Below are positions 32,950 to 41,824 of a DNA stretch of 64,000 bases, piece after piece. Each line of letters starts with the position of its first letter. Positions within the stretch are counted from its first letter, which is position 1. Location of the stretch: the NCBI RefSeq assembly GCF_000504285.1, contig NZ_KI632511.1, forward strand, positions 2,663,372 through 2,727,371, written 5' to 3'. A program made the translations under genes and the position numbers. A model generated the notes under the pieces. That model was not told the DNA's origin, did not search any database, and worked only from the letters and a program-made list of their open reading frames with translations. Origin of the DNA: Actinospica robiniae DSM 44927. GTDB lineage: Bacteria > Actinomycetota > Actinomycetes > Streptomycetales > Catenulisporaceae.

Positions 32950-33533
32950 GAGTTCGCGCCCGTCGTCTGCGTGGTCAGCTTGGTCAACGGCACGAAGGCG
33001 GGCGCGGCCGTGGACGGCGGGCGTTTCGCGATGACCGCGACGTCGGCCAGTTCCGGCGCGAGGTCGAGCACCGTCTGGCGCACGGCGTCGTGCATGCCCT
33101 GGGCCGTCGAGCCGCAGCCCTCGACGGTGAGCTCCACCGTGGCCACGTCGTGCTCGACGCCGCGCAGCGTGATCCGCCCGCCGCGCTCCTCGATCGCCGG
33201 GCGCAGCTGCGCGATGGCCCGCTCCACCCGGGGCTCGAGCGGCTCAGGGTGGATCTCGTGCAGCACCATCAGATGGTCGATCAGCTCGTCGCGCACCAGG
33301 GCGTCGAGCAGTTCGGGCTGCTGCGCGGCCGCGGCGTGGTCGACCGCGCGGGCCAGCGCCTCGCCGTAGATGTGGGCGAGCTCCGCGACCGCCGACAACG
33401 CCAGCTCGCCGGCCGGCCCGGGCGTCTTCTCGATCAGCTCGAGCGTCTCCTCGAGCCGGACGAGCCGGGCCCGGACCTCCTCGTCCGGCAGCCGGGAGCG
33501 GCTCACCGGATCGCGCCGCGCCGCCTCAGCCAT
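32946..33533 (-). CDS. NifU C-terminal-like protein with degenerate cluster site
   Basis: The 195-residue product has an N-terminal helical part and a NifU-C-like domain near residues 115-165 (ERGGRITLRGVEHDVATVEL then TVEGCGSTAQGMHDAV). Canonical NifU/Nfu has CxxC at this point; here only one Cys remains (GCGS), so it may assemble a bridging cluster as a dimer or bind something else. Such proteins are regular members of group 1h hydrogenase operons. It overlaps hhyL by 8 nt and the DUF5947 gene by 4 nt. Confidence 0.78.
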   Translation of the reverse strand: MAEAARRDPVSRSRLPDEEVRARLVRLEETLELIEKTPGPAGELALSAVAELAHIYGEALARAVDHAAAAQQPELLDALVRDELIDHLMVLHEIHPEPLEPRVERAIAQLRPAIEERGGRITLRGVEHDVATVELTVEGCGSTAQGMHDAVRQTVLDLAPELADVAVIAKRPPSTAAPAFVPLTKLTTQTTGANS

Positions 33534-35319
33534 GGTTGGCGCCGAACATCGGCGAGTGCGTCTTCTGCAGGGTGCGGCCCTTGCCGAGGTACATGTGCAC
33601 GCCGCAGGGCAGACAGGGGTCGAAGCTGCGCACCGCGCGCATGATGTCGACGCCCTTGAAGTTGTCCGGCCCGTTCTCCTCGAAGATCGGCATGTCCTGC
33701 ACCGCGTCCTCGTACGGGCCGGGGGTGCCGTAGCTGTCCCGCGGGCTCGCGTTCCAGGGCGTCGGCGGGTACGGGTGGTAGTTGGCGATCTTGCCGTCGC
33801 GGATGACGAGGTGGTGCGAGAGCACGCCGCGCACGGCCTCGTGGAAGCCGCAGCCGATGGCCTCCTCGGGCACCTCGAAGTCGGTGAAGGTGCGGGTGTC
33901 GCCGGAGCGCACCCGGCCGAGCGCCTCCTCGATGAAGCCGACCGCCATCGCCGCGGCGTAGGCGACGAAGTAGACCCGGGCCCGGTTGCGCTCGATCGCG
34001 TTGGACCACTTCGGGATGTGCCATTCGAGGGTCTGCTCCGGCAGCTCCCGGCTGCGCGGCAGCGAGATCTGCACGCTGCGGCCGGTCGACTTCACGTACG
34101 GGCTGTCGACCAGGCCGGCCAGCGCGGTGGTGTAGAGCCGGGCGAACGCGCCGCCGCCGGTGTCGAGCGCGAGGTGCTCGCCGCTCAGGCCGTCGTACCA
34201 GCGCGGGCTCATCACCCAGCTGTACTTGTCCTCGAAGTTGCGCTTGCCCGGCGCGGGCAGCGTGGTCTGGTTCCACGGGTGGCGCTGGTCCACCGGGTTG
34301 CCGAGCGGGTCGTGGGTGACGAACGGGTCCTCGTTGACCCAGTCGTCGTAGTAGGAGCTGCCCAGCAGGATCCGCAGGCCGAGGTTGATCTCGACCAGGT
34401 CGGTGGTCAGCAGCTTGCCGTCCACGACGATGCCGGGGGTCACGCCCATGGCCCGGCCCCACTCGGTCATGTGCTCGTACTTGTAGTCGACGATCTCCGG
34501 GTTCTGGAACGCGCCCCAGCAGCCGAGCAGCACCCGGCGGCGGCCGACCTCCTCGTACCCGGGCAGCGCCTCGTAGAAGAAGTCGAACACGTCGTCGTTG
34601 AGCGCGACGGACTTCTTGATGAAGTCGAGCACGCTGATCAGCCGGGAGAGGTAGTCGGTGAACAGGGTCGGGCTGGGCATCGTGCCGACGCCGCCGGGAT
34701 ACAGCGTGGAGGGGTGCACGTGCCGGCCCTCCATCAGGCAGAACATCTCCCGGGTGACCCGGCTGACCTTCAGCGCCTCCCGGTAGATCTCGCCCTCGAA
34801 CGGGTTGAAGGCGCGCATGATGTCGGCGATGGTGCGGTAGCCGTGGATCGCGGCGTGCGGCGCCTGGGTGTTCTCGGCCCGGGCGAGCACGCTCGGGTTG
34901 GTGTCCTTGACCATCGCCTCGCAGTAGTCGGCGAAGACCAGGTTGTCCTGGAAGATGGTGTGGTCGAAGATGTACTCGGCCGCCTCGCCGAGGTTGATGA
35001 TGTTCTCGGCCAGCGGCGGGTTGGCGATGCCGTAGGCCATGTTCTGCGCGTAGATCGAGCAGGTGGTGTGGTTGTCGCCGCAGATCCCGCAGATCCGGCT
35101 GGTGATGAAGCCCGCGTCGCGCGGGTCCTTGCCCTTCATGAACACCGAGTAGCCGCGGAAGATCGAGGAGGTGCTGTGGCACTCGGCGACCCGCTGGTTG
35201 GCGAAGTCGATCTTCGTGTAGATGCCCAGGTTGCCCACGATCCGGGTGATCGGATCCCAGGACATCTCCACGAGCTGGCCCGGCGCCGTACTCGAAGGCG
35301 CTTCGCGGGTCGCTGTCAT
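33526..35319 (-). CDS. hhyL: [NiFe] hydrogenase large subunit, group 1h (high-affinity)
   Basis: The 597-residue catalytic subunit carries both nickel-binding motifs: L1 RICGICGDNHTTC (Cys77 and Cys80) and L2 DPCLPCGVHMY (Cys569 and Cys572). Sequence after His575 (22 residues) is the peptide removed by the maturation protease. The L1 form and the overall sequence fit the actinobacterial group 1h enzymes that oxidise atmospheric H2 under air. Its ATG overlaps the small-subunit stop (35316-35319), so the two are co-translated. HypA-F insert Ni and Fe(CN)2CO before cleavage. Confidence 0.96.
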   Translation of the reverse strand: MTATREAPSSTAPGQLVEMSWDPITRIVGNLGIYTKIDFANQRVAECHSTSSIFRGYSVFMKGKDPRDAGFITSRICGICGDNHTTCSIYAQNMAYGIANPPLAENIINLGEAAEYIFDHTIFQDNLVFADYCEAMVKDTNPSVLARAENTQAPHAAIHGYRTIADIMRAFNPFEGEIYREALKVSRVTREMFCLMEGRHVHPSTLYPGGVGTMPSPTLFTDYLSRLISVLDFIKKSVALNDDVFDFFYEALPGYEEVGRRRVLLGCWGAFQNPEIVDYKYEHMTEWGRAMGVTPGIVVDGKLLTTDLVEINLGLRILLGSSYYDDWVNEDPFVTHDPLGNPVDQRHPWNQTTLPAPGKRNFEDKYSWVMSPRWYDGLSGEHLALDTGGGAFARLYTTALAGLVDSPYVKSTGRSVQISLPRSRELPEQTLEWHIPKWSNAIERNRARVYFVAYAAAMAVGFIEEALGRVRSGDTRTFTDFEVPEEAIGCGFHEAVRGVLSHHLVIRDGKIANYHPYPPTPWNASPRDSYGTPGPYEDAVQDMPIFEENGPDNFKGVDIMRAVRSFDPCLPCGVHMYLGKGRTLQKTHSPMFGANHG

Positions 35320-36434
35320 CTGTTCGTCTCCTTGGTCGGTGTGCCTGCGGTGCCGGTGGAGCGGTTCGGGCGCCAACGCGGGTCGTAGCCGGAGGTCAGC
35401 GCGTCCTGGTTGTGCCGCCACTTGGGTTCGGCGTTCATCGTGCGGTTGGTGATGCCGCGCAGCCGGCGCACGAACATGCCGTAGGGCTTGGAGGCCATCG
35501 AGGAGAAGCCGCCGCCGGGGGGCTCGTCCAGGAACGGCATGAACTTGTCCGGGAAGCCGGGCATGGTGCAGCCGATGCAGACGCCGCCGACGTTGGGGCA
35601 GCCGCCGACGCCGTTCATCCAGCCGCGCTTGGGCACGTTGCAGTTGACCACCGGGCCCCAGCAGCCCACCTTCACCTGGCACTTGGGCGAGTTGTAGTCC
35701 TTGGCGAAGTCGGACTGCTCGTAGTACCCGGCCCGGTCGCAGCCCTCGTGCACGGTCCGGCCGAAGAGCCACTGCGGCCGCAGCTGCGCGTCCAGCGGGG
35801 GCGGCGGCGCGCTGCCGGCGGCGTGGAAGAGCGCCCAGGTGAGGGTCTCCATGAAGTTCTCCGGCTGGACCGGGCAGCCGGGCACGTTGATGATCGGCAG
35901 CGAGCCGGCCGAGCGGAAGTCCCAGCCGAGGTAGTCGGCCAGGCCCATGGAGCCGGTGGGGTTGCCGGCCATCGCGTGGATGCCGCCGTACGCGGCGCAG
36001 GTGCCGGCCGTGACCACGGCCCAGGCCTTGGGGGCGAGGTGGTCGATCCACCAGTTGAGGGTGAGCGGCTCGCCGGTGTGCTCGTCGTTGCCGAAGGAGG
36101 TCCAGTACCCCTCGCCGTTGATCCGCTCGTTCGGGATGGAGCCCTCGATCACCAGGATGAAGGGGGCGTCGAGGTCGCCGCGGGCGGCGGCGCGGAACGG
36201 GGCGAGGTAGTCCTCGCCGCCGAGCGACGGGGAGAGCACCTTGTTGTGCAGGTGCACCTTGGGCAGGCCCGGGATCAGCCCGGCCACCACGTCCTCGATG
36301 GCGGGCTGGGACGAGGCGGTGATCGAGACGGTGTCGCCGTCGCAGCTCATCCCCTCGGAGATCCAGAGGATGTGGACTTCCTCGACGCCGCGCTGCGGCT
36401 GCTCGCGCCGGTGTGTTGCCTCGGTGGCGGTCAT
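35316..36434 (-). CDS. hhyS: [NiFe] hydrogenase small subunit, group 1h
   Basis: The 372-residue FeS subunit lacks a Tat signal, consistent with a cytoplasmic or peripherally attached enzyme. The proximal-cluster motif is SEGMSCDGD: Cys31 is followed by Asp34 where other hydrogenases have Cys, a feature known in oxygen-tolerant group 1h enzymes. Further cluster Cys lie in AGTCAAYGG, PGCPVQ, KCQVKVGCWGPVVNC and GGVCIGCTMPGFPD. It passes electrons from the NiFe site to an unknown acceptor. The 51 bp before the start is AT-rich but may still be part of the long operon. Confidence 0.96.
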   Translation of the reverse strand: MTATEATHRREQPQRGVEEVHILWISEGMSCDGDTVSITASSQPAIEDVVAGLIPGLPKVHLHNKVLSPSLGGEDYLAPFRAAARGDLDAPFILVIEGSIPNERINGEGYWTSFGNDEHTGEPLTLNWWIDHLAPKAWAVVTAGTCAAYGGIHAMAGNPTGSMGLADYLGWDFRSAGSLPIINVPGCPVQPENFMETLTWALFHAAGSAPPPPLDAQLRPQWLFGRTVHEGCDRAGYYEQSDFAKDYNSPKCQVKVGCWGPVVNCNVPKRGWMNGVGGCPNVGGVCIGCTMPGFPDKFMPFLDEPPGGGFSSMASKPYGMFVRRLRGITNRTMNAEPKWRHNQDALTSGYDPRWRPNRSTGTAGTPTKETNR

Positions 36435-36485
36435 CGCCGCTCTCCTCTGTGCTCGGACGCCAATGATTCCATCTCTAATATGCGT

Positions 36486-37079
36486 CTATTTATACGTGTG
36501 GGCGACCGGGGCGGCCGTCGCGACACCCAGGAGGCCGAACACCGCCTCGGCGGCCCGCTCCAGCGCCGAGGCGACCGGCTCGCTCAGGCCCATCTCCTCC
36601 TCCAGCCGGGCCGGGCGGACCCCGACCAGGCAGACCCGCTCGACCCGGCCGGGCCCGAGCCCGCCGAGGGTGCGCAGCAGGTCGAGCACCGTCTGCGGAT
36701 CCATCCCGTGCGCGTCCGGGACGCCGGCGAACCGGGGCCCGGCCTCGGCCTCGGCGCCGTCCTCGGGCTGGGGCTCGACGCAGTACTCGGTTTCGGCCTC
36801 GGCGCCGTCCTCGGTCTCGGGATAGATCTCGAGCACGACGATGGTGCCGGGCGGCGCGTCCACCGGCACCGCGTCCACCAGGATCAGCGTGCTGAAACGG
36901 CCGTCGAGCAGGTCGTAGGCCAGGTGCAGGCCGCGGATGCCGTAGTCGGCGACGGTCACGCCCTCCGGCAGTTCGCGGCCGGCCAGGTGCCGGACCACGG
37001 CCACGCCGAAGCCGTCGTCGCCGAGGAAGACGTTGCCGACGCCGGCGACCAGCACGCCGCGCGGCTGATCCGCCGTCAC
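36486..37079 (-). CDS. Hydrogenase maturation protease (HybD/HyaD-like) with acidic insert
   Basis: The 197-residue endopeptidase begins with VLVAGVGNVFLGDDGFGVAV, containing the conserved GNxxxxDDGxG nickel-sensing site, and keeps a second Asp in ILVDAVPVD. It cleaves the large-subunit tail after the CxxCxxH motif. An acidic stretch at about residues 82-115 (PETEDGAEAETEYCVEPQPE, then DGAEAEAG) repeats EDGAEAE and interrupts the usual fold; the matching DNA repeats lie at 36735-36830. GTG 37079 overlaps the stop of the upstream gene as GTGA. Which subunit it processes is inferred from position. Confidence 0.88.
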   Translation of the reverse strand: MTADQPRGVLVAGVGNVFLGDDGFGVAVVRHLAGRELPEGVTVADYGIRGLHLAYDLLDGRFSTLILVDAVPVDAPPGTIVVLEIYPETEDGAEAETEYCVEPQPEDGAEAEAGPRFAGVPDAHGMDPQTVLDLLRTLGGLGPGRVERVCLVGVRPARLEEEMGLSEPVASALERAAEAVFGLLGVATAAPVAHTYK

Positions 37080-38461
37080 CGCTCGCCCTCGATCCTGGTC
37101 AGCTCTTCCGGCGTGAAGTGATAGTGGCGGCCGTGCAGGTCGGCGCCGGGGTCGTCCTCGATGCTCACGGCCACGTAGCGGGTGCCGTCGACGTCGGTCA
37201 GCACGGCCTCGACCCGCGCGGTGCGGCCGATCAGGAACATGTCGTGCACGTCGGTGCCGTGCTTGCGGGGGTTGAGCCGGACCCGGCCGCCCCTGGTCAC
37301 CGGGACGCCGTCGACCAGCACCCGGTCGGTCGCGGGATCGATCGCGTCGTCCGCGCCTGGCTCCCACCAGGCGCGCTCCTCCACCGGCGCCGCGGGCCGC
37401 TGCCCCCGGATCGTCCCGTGCAGCCGGCCGAGCACCTCCGGCGGCATCGTCTCGACCCGGTCGATGATCGCGGCGGCACGCGGATCGGTCGCCCGCGCCT
37501 CGCTCTTCTCCTCGTCGGTGAGGGTCAGCGTGCGCAGCGAGAGGATCTCGTCGATCTCGGTCGCGTCGAACAGGTCGCCGGGGCTCTCCGGGCTCACCCG
37601 CGGGTGATCCTCCATCAGGATCGGCGCGGAGAGCACCACGCCCCACTCGTCCGGGGCGCCCGCGAGCACGGGGAACGTGTGGATGTTGCGGCAGCCCTTC
37701 GCCGCGTCCTCGGCCCAGGCGGGCGGGTCGAGCAGGGAGACGAAGCGCCCGCCCGCCACGCCGAGCAGGCTGTGCGTGGCGATCAGCGAGGCGCCGAGCG
37801 CCTCGGCCCGCGGCGCCCCCGCACCGGGGGCAGCGGCCGCGTTGCTCACCTCGAGCCGCAGCCGGAACAGCGGCACGACCGCCTCGAGCGGCGTCGCCGA
37901 CAGACTCAGCACGGCGTGCAGCGGCCGGCGGACCCGCACGATCCGGCCCGAGTCCGCGAGCTGCTCGATCTCCTCGCCGCCCGGCACCTCGATCTCGGCG
38001 AGCAGCGGAGCCTCGCGAAGGCCGGCGAGCCCGACCACGAACTCGTGCTCGCGCGGGACCGCCTCGTCGAAGGTGAGGAAGCGCACCCCTGACACGGTCA
38101 GCGCGTCGACGGGGGCGTATCCGGCCTCGGTGCGCTCCTCCACCCGGCGGTGCTGCATCTGCAGGAACCGGACGCACACCGTGATCGTGGCGGCGTCGCG
38201 CGAACGGACCTGGATCAGACACTCCGTCTGCTGCCGCCAGGCGTCGGCGGAACCGGCCACGTTCGTGTCCTGAAGCACGTCCGCCGGCAGCCACGGCTTG
38301 GGCGCCAGGACGCCGAACTGCCAGCGCATCCGGTTCTTCGCGGACGAGCGCCGGTACGGGTAGAGCAGGTAGCCCTCGTACAGGACGGCGTCGGCGACGG
38401 CCCGGGCGCCGTCGAAGCCGGCGCCGGAGGCTCCGCCGGCTGACACGGCGGCCGTGCTCAC
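37076..38461 (-). CDS. 461-residue hydrogenase-operon protein of unknown function
   Basis: I do not recognise a named domain. The protein is soluble and mixed alpha/beta; it begins MSTAAVSAGGASGAGFDGAR and contains DAVLYEGYLLYPYRRSSAKN, KGCRNIHTFPVLAGAPDEWG, and NPRKHGTDVHDMFLIGRTAR near the C-terminus. It has four Cys, none arranged as a cluster motif. It is coupled by 4-nt overlaps to hypB upstream and the protease downstream, so it belongs to the maturation set. Homologues in other hydrogenase loci would be the first thing to compare. Confidence 0.78.
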   Translation of the reverse strand: MSTAAVSAGGASGAGFDGARAVADAVLYEGYLLYPYRRSSAKNRMRWQFGVLAPKPWLPADVLQDTNVAGSADAWRQQTECLIQVRSRDAATITVCVRFLQMQHRRVEERTEAGYAPVDALTVSGVRFLTFDEAVPREHEFVVGLAGLREAPLLAEIEVPGGEEIEQLADSGRIVRVRRPLHAVLSLSATPLEAVVPLFRLRLEVSNAAAAPGAGAPRAEALGASLIATHSLLGVAGGRFVSLLDPPAWAEDAAKGCRNIHTFPVLAGAPDEWGVVLSAPILMEDHPRVSPESPGDLFDATEIDEILSLRTLTLTDEEKSEARATDPRAAAIIDRVETMPPEVLGRLHGTIRGQRPAAPVEERAWWEPGADDAIDPATDRVLVDGVPVTRGGRVRLNPRKHGTDVHDMFLIGRTARVEAVLTDVDGTRYVAVSIEDDPGADLHGRHYHFTPEELTRIEGER

Positions 38462-39246
38462 GACGCCGGCCTCTCGGCGGGCACGGTGACCGCGGCCGTC
38501 TCACCGAAGCCGGCCGGCTGCAGCAGGGACATCGAACGGGAACGCTCCTGGAGCCAGTCGTACCAGGCCTCGAGGCCGTCGCCGCGGGTCGCCGAGAGCT
38601 CGAGCACCTCGGCGTCCGGGTTCACCTGGCGGACCCGGGCGTGGAAGCCGACCGGATCGAAGTCCACGTACGGCAGCAGGTCCATCTTGTTGAGCAGCAC
38701 CACGTCCGCGGTCCCGAACATGTGCGGGTACTTCAGGGGCTTGTCGACGCCCTCGGTCACCGACATCACCACCGCGCGGTGGTCCTCGCCGAGGTCGAAC
38801 AGCGCCGGGCAGACGAGGTTGCCGACGTTCTCCACGAACACCAGCGCCCCGCGGGCCGGCTCCAGCGCCCGCACCGCGTCGCCGACCATCGAGGCGTCGA
38901 GGTGGCAGCCGGCCCCGGTGTTGATCTGCACGGCCGGGCAGCCGGCCGACCGGATCCGCTCGGCGTCCAGCGGCGTGGCCTGATCGCCCTCGATGACGCA
39001 GATCGGCCGCTGCCCGCGCAGATCCGCCACCGCCCGCTCGAGCAGGCTGGTCTTGCCGGAACCGGGCGAGCTCATCAGGTTCACCAGCACCACGCCGTGC
39101 CGGCGCAGCCAGTCCCGGTTCTGCTCGGCGAGGTGCTGGTTCTTCTCCAGCACCCGGTGCTCGAGGTCCTCGGTCCGCGTCGCCGCGTGCCGGTGCGGCT
39201 CGGCCGGGCCGCGCCCGCCCTCCGCGCAATCGCAGGTTCCGCACAT
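38458..39246 (-). CDS. hypB: Hydrogenase nickel-incorporation GTPase HypB
   Basis: The 262-residue G3E-family GTPase has the N-terminal metal motif MCGTCDC, the P-loop LMSSPGSGKTSLLERA, the switch region FVENVGNLVCPALFDLGEDH with the bridging-metal Cys, and LLNKMDLLPYVDFD for guanine specificity. It delivers nickel with HypA to the hydrogenase precursor. The His-rich nickel store of some HypB proteins is reduced to HRHAA here. The gene overlaps the 461-residue gene by 4 nt and starts 1 bp after hypA ends. Confidence 0.95.
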   Translation of the reverse strand: MCGTCDCAEGGRGPAEPHRHAATRTEDLEHRVLEKNQHLAEQNRDWLRRHGVVLVNLMSSPGSGKTSLLERAVADLRGQRPICVIEGDQATPLDAERIRSAGCPAVQINTGAGCHLDASMVGDAVRALEPARGALVFVENVGNLVCPALFDLGEDHRAVVMSVTEGVDKPLKYPHMFGTADVVLLNKMDLLPYVDFDPVGFHARVRQVNPDAEVLELSATRGDGLEAWYDWLQERSRSMSLLQPAGFGETAAVTVPAERPAS

Positions 39247-39247
39247 G

Positions 39248-39580
39248 CTAGGCAGCCACCTCCACCGACACGATCCGCAGCTCCGCTCCGGCCAGCACCT
39301 CGATGTGGGCGCTGCCGCAGGGACACAGCGGGATCGGGTCCTCGAGTTCGAATTCGTCTGTGCAATCCCGGCAGCGCGCCCGGGCGGCCGGCTCGTCGAT
39401 CTCCAGCCGGGCGCCCTCGGCCGGGGTGCCGGCCGCGGCCACGTCGAAGCAGAAGCGGACCGCGTCCGGGAGCACCCCGGAGAGCCGGCCGATCTCCAGG
39501 CGCACGCCGGCGATCCGCGCGCCGTCGAAGCGCTCGACGACGGCGTCCACCACGCTCTGGGTGATCGAGAGCTCGTGCAC
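39248..39580 (-). CDS. hypA: Hydrogenase nickel-incorporation protein HypA
   Basis: The 110-residue protein starts with the conserved nickel site MHELSITQSVVDAV (His2) and has the zinc ribbon ARCRDCTDEFEL and PLCPCGS. It receives nickel from HypB and hands it to the large subunit. It is packed tightly between hypE (2-bp gap) and hypB (1-bp gap). Confidence 0.95.
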   Translation of the reverse strand: MHELSITQSVVDAVVERFDGARIAGVRLEIGRLSGVLPDAVRFCFDVAAAGTPAEGARLEIDEPAARARCRDCTDEFELEDPIPLCPCGSAHIEVLAGAELRIVSVEVAA

Positions 39581-39582
39581 GG

Positions 39583-40683
39583 TCAGCAGATCCTCGGCAG
39601 CGGGTCGCCGACCAGCATGTCGACGATGCGGGTGCCGCCGAAGGCGGTGGAGAGCAGGACCAGGCCGGGCGGGTCGGCGGCCACCCGGCCGATCACCGCC
39701 GCCTGCTCCCCCAGCGGGTGCGCCCGCAGCGCGGCCAGCGCGTCCTGGGCCTGGTCGCCGTCGACCACCACCACGATCCGGCCTTCGCAGGCCACGTACA
39801 GCGGGTCGATGCCGAGCAGCTCGCAGGCCCCGCGCACCTCGGGCCGCACCGGCACCGCGCCCTCGTCGAGCACCACCGAGACCTCCGCGGCCATCGCGAG
39901 CTCGTTGAGCACGGTGGCGACGCCGCCGCGGGTGGCGTCGCGCATCGCGCGCACGCCCGGCACGGCCTCGAGCAGTCCGGCCACCAGGCCGGCCACCGAC
40001 GCGGTGTCCGAGACCAGGTCGGCCTCGAGGTCGAGGCCGCCGCGGGCCAGCATGATCGTGATGCCGTGCTCGCCGATCGGCCCGGAGACCAGCACCGCGT
40101 CCCCGGCCCGCGCCGAGGCCAGGCTCAGCGCGCCGGGCGGGCGGCGCGGCACGCCCACGCCGGCCGTGTTGATGTAGCAGCCGTCCGCCTTGCCGCGCTG
40201 GACCACCTTCGTGTCCCCGGTGACGATCTCCACGCCGGCCTCGCGCGCCGCGGCCGCCATGGACGCGACGATCCGGTTGAGGTCGGCGATCGGGAAGCCC
40301 TCCTCCAGGATGAACCCGGCGGACAGGTAGCGCGGCACCGCCCCGGAGACGGCCAGGTCGTTGACCGTGCCGTTGACGGCGAGGTCGCCGATGTTCCCGC
40401 CCGGGAAGAAGAGCGGGCTGACCACGAAGGAGTCCGTGGTCAGGGCCACGCCGGCGTCGCCGAGGCGCAGCTGCGCGGCGTCGTCGAGCTCTTCCAGCAG
40501 GGGATTGCGGAAGGCCTCGAGGAAGATCGCCTCGATCAGCGTGTGGGTGGCCTTGCCGCCGGAGCCGTGGGCGAGGGTGACCCGCTCCTCGCGCACCCGG
40601 GCGCGGGCCCGCCGGGCCCGGTCGATCCGGTCGAGCACCTCCCGCTCGCGCGCGTCCTGCGCGGGGATGTCGGCGGACTTCAT
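39583..40683 (-). CDS. hypE: Carbamoyl-dehydratase HypE
   Basis: The 366-residue protein has PurM/AIR-synthase architecture: VTLAHGSGGKATHTLIEAIF, the ATP-binding LTTDSFVVSPLFFPGGNIGD, and VRAMRDATRGGVATVLNELA. It ends PRIC; the terminal Cys carries the carbamoyl that is dehydrated to the cyanide ligand. An extra about 35-residue charged N-terminus precedes the usual start region; ATG 40683 overlaps the hypD stop as ATGA, which supports it. Works with HypF and HypC-HypD. Confidence 0.95.
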   Translation of the reverse strand: MKSADIPAQDAREREVLDRIDRARRARARVREERVTLAHGSGGKATHTLIEAIFLEAFRNPLLEELDDAAQLRLGDAGVALTTDSFVVSPLFFPGGNIGDLAVNGTVNDLAVSGAVPRYLSAGFILEEGFPIADLNRIVASMAAAAREAGVEIVTGDTKVVQRGKADGCYINTAGVGVPRRPPGALSLASARAGDAVLVSGPIGEHGITIMLARGGLDLEADLVSDTASVAGLVAGLLEAVPGVRAMRDATRGGVATVLNELAMAAEVSVVLDEGAVPVRPEVRGACELLGIDPLYVACEGRIVVVVDGDQAQDALAALRAHPLGEQAAVIGRVAADPPGLVLLSTAFGGTRIVDMLVGDPLPRIC

Positions 40684-41810
40684 CGGCTCACCGCCGCCTC
40701 GCGCACCCGGGAACGGCTGAAGCGGCCGAAGTTGTAGTACGCGGCGCAGGCGCCCTCGGGCGAGACCATGCAGGTGCCGATCGGCGTCTCCGGGGTGCAC
40801 GCGGTGCCGAAGACCTTGCACTCCCACGGTTTGAGCACGCCCTTGAGCACCTCGCCGCACTGGCACGCCTTGGGGTCGGCGACGCGGACGCCGGGCACCT
40901 CGAAGCGCTCCTCGGCGTCGAAGCGGGCGAACTCCTCGCGCAGCCGCAGCGCGGAGTGCGAGATGAAGCCGAGCCCGCGCCACTCGAAGTAGGGCCGCAG
41001 CCGCATCGTCTCGCCGATCGCCCGCAGCGCCACCGGGTTGCCCTCCCAGGGCACCACCCGGGCGTACTGGTTCTCCACCTCCGCGCGCCCCTCCCGCACC
41101 TGGACCATCAGGCGGTGGATGGACTCGAGGATGTCGAGCGGCTCGAACCCGGCCACCACCACCGGCTTGCGGTACTCGCGCGCGATGAACTCGTACGGGC
41201 GGCAGCCGATCACGGTCGAGACGTGGCCCGGGCCGAGGAAGCCGTCGAGCCGCAGGTCCGGGGAGTCGAGGATGGCCTTGATCGCCGGGACGATGGTGAC
41301 GTGGTTGCAGAACACGGAGAAGTTCTCGAGCTTCTCCGCGGCCGCGCGCAGCAGCGTCATCGCGGTCGAGGGCGCGGTGGTCTCGAAGCCGATGGCCATG
41401 AACACCACCTGCCGGTCCGGGTTCTCCCGGGCCAGCCGCAGCGAGTCGAGCGGCGAGTAGACCATCCGGATGTCGGTGTCCGCGGCGTTGGAGTCGAAGA
41501 AGCTGCCGTCGCCGCCGGGCACCCGCATCATGTCGCCGAACGAGGTCATCAGCACGTCCGGCTGCCGGGCGAGGTGGATCGCGTCGTCCACCCGGCCCAT
41601 CGGGATGACGCAGACCGGGCAGCCCGGGCCGTGCACCAGGGTGACCTGCTCGGGCAGGTAGTCCTCGATGCCGTGTTTGTAGATCGTGTGCGTGTGCCCG
41701 CCGCACACCTCCATGAAGGTGTAGCGCCGACCGGGCTCGCACAGCGCGGCGATCCGGGCGGCCAGCGCCCGCGCCGTCTCGGCGTCGCGGTATTCGTCGA
41801 CGAAGCGCAT
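40680..41810 (-). CDS. hypD: Hydrogenase maturation iron-cofactor scaffold HypD
   Basis: The 376-residue protein carries the HypD motifs FMEVCGGHTHTIYKHGIEDY and VHGPGCPVCVIP, which bind the Fe(CN)2CO intermediate, and C-terminal cluster Cys in CQCGEVLKG, WECKVFGTACTPETPIGTCM. It assembles the iron unit with HypC and HypE. ATG 41810 starts MRFVDEYRDAETARALAARI. It overlaps hypE by 4 nt and follows hypC by 14 bp. Confidence 0.96.
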   Translation of the reverse strand: MRFVDEYRDAETARALAARIAALCEPGRRYTFMEVCGGHTHTIYKHGIEDYLPEQVTLVHGPGCPVCVIPMGRVDDAIHLARQPDVLMTSFGDMMRVPGGDGSFFDSNAADTDIRMVYSPLDSLRLARENPDRQVVFMAIGFETTAPSTAMTLLRAAAEKLENFSVFCNHVTIVPAIKAILDSPDLRLDGFLGPGHVSTVIGCRPYEFIAREYRKPVVVAGFEPLDILESIHRLMVQVREGRAEVENQYARVVPWEGNPVALRAIGETMRLRPYFEWRGLGFISHSALRLREEFARFDAEERFEVPGVRVADPKACQCGEVLKGVLKPWECKVFGTACTPETPIGTCMVSPEGACAAYYNFGRFSRSRVREAAVSR

Positions 41811-41824
41811 CGCCGGTCCCGTTC

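Noticed and set aside
36735-36830. Short near-repeats resembling a CRISPR-like array
   Set aside because: They are in-frame acidic codon repeats within the maturation protease, without spacers, leader or cas genes.
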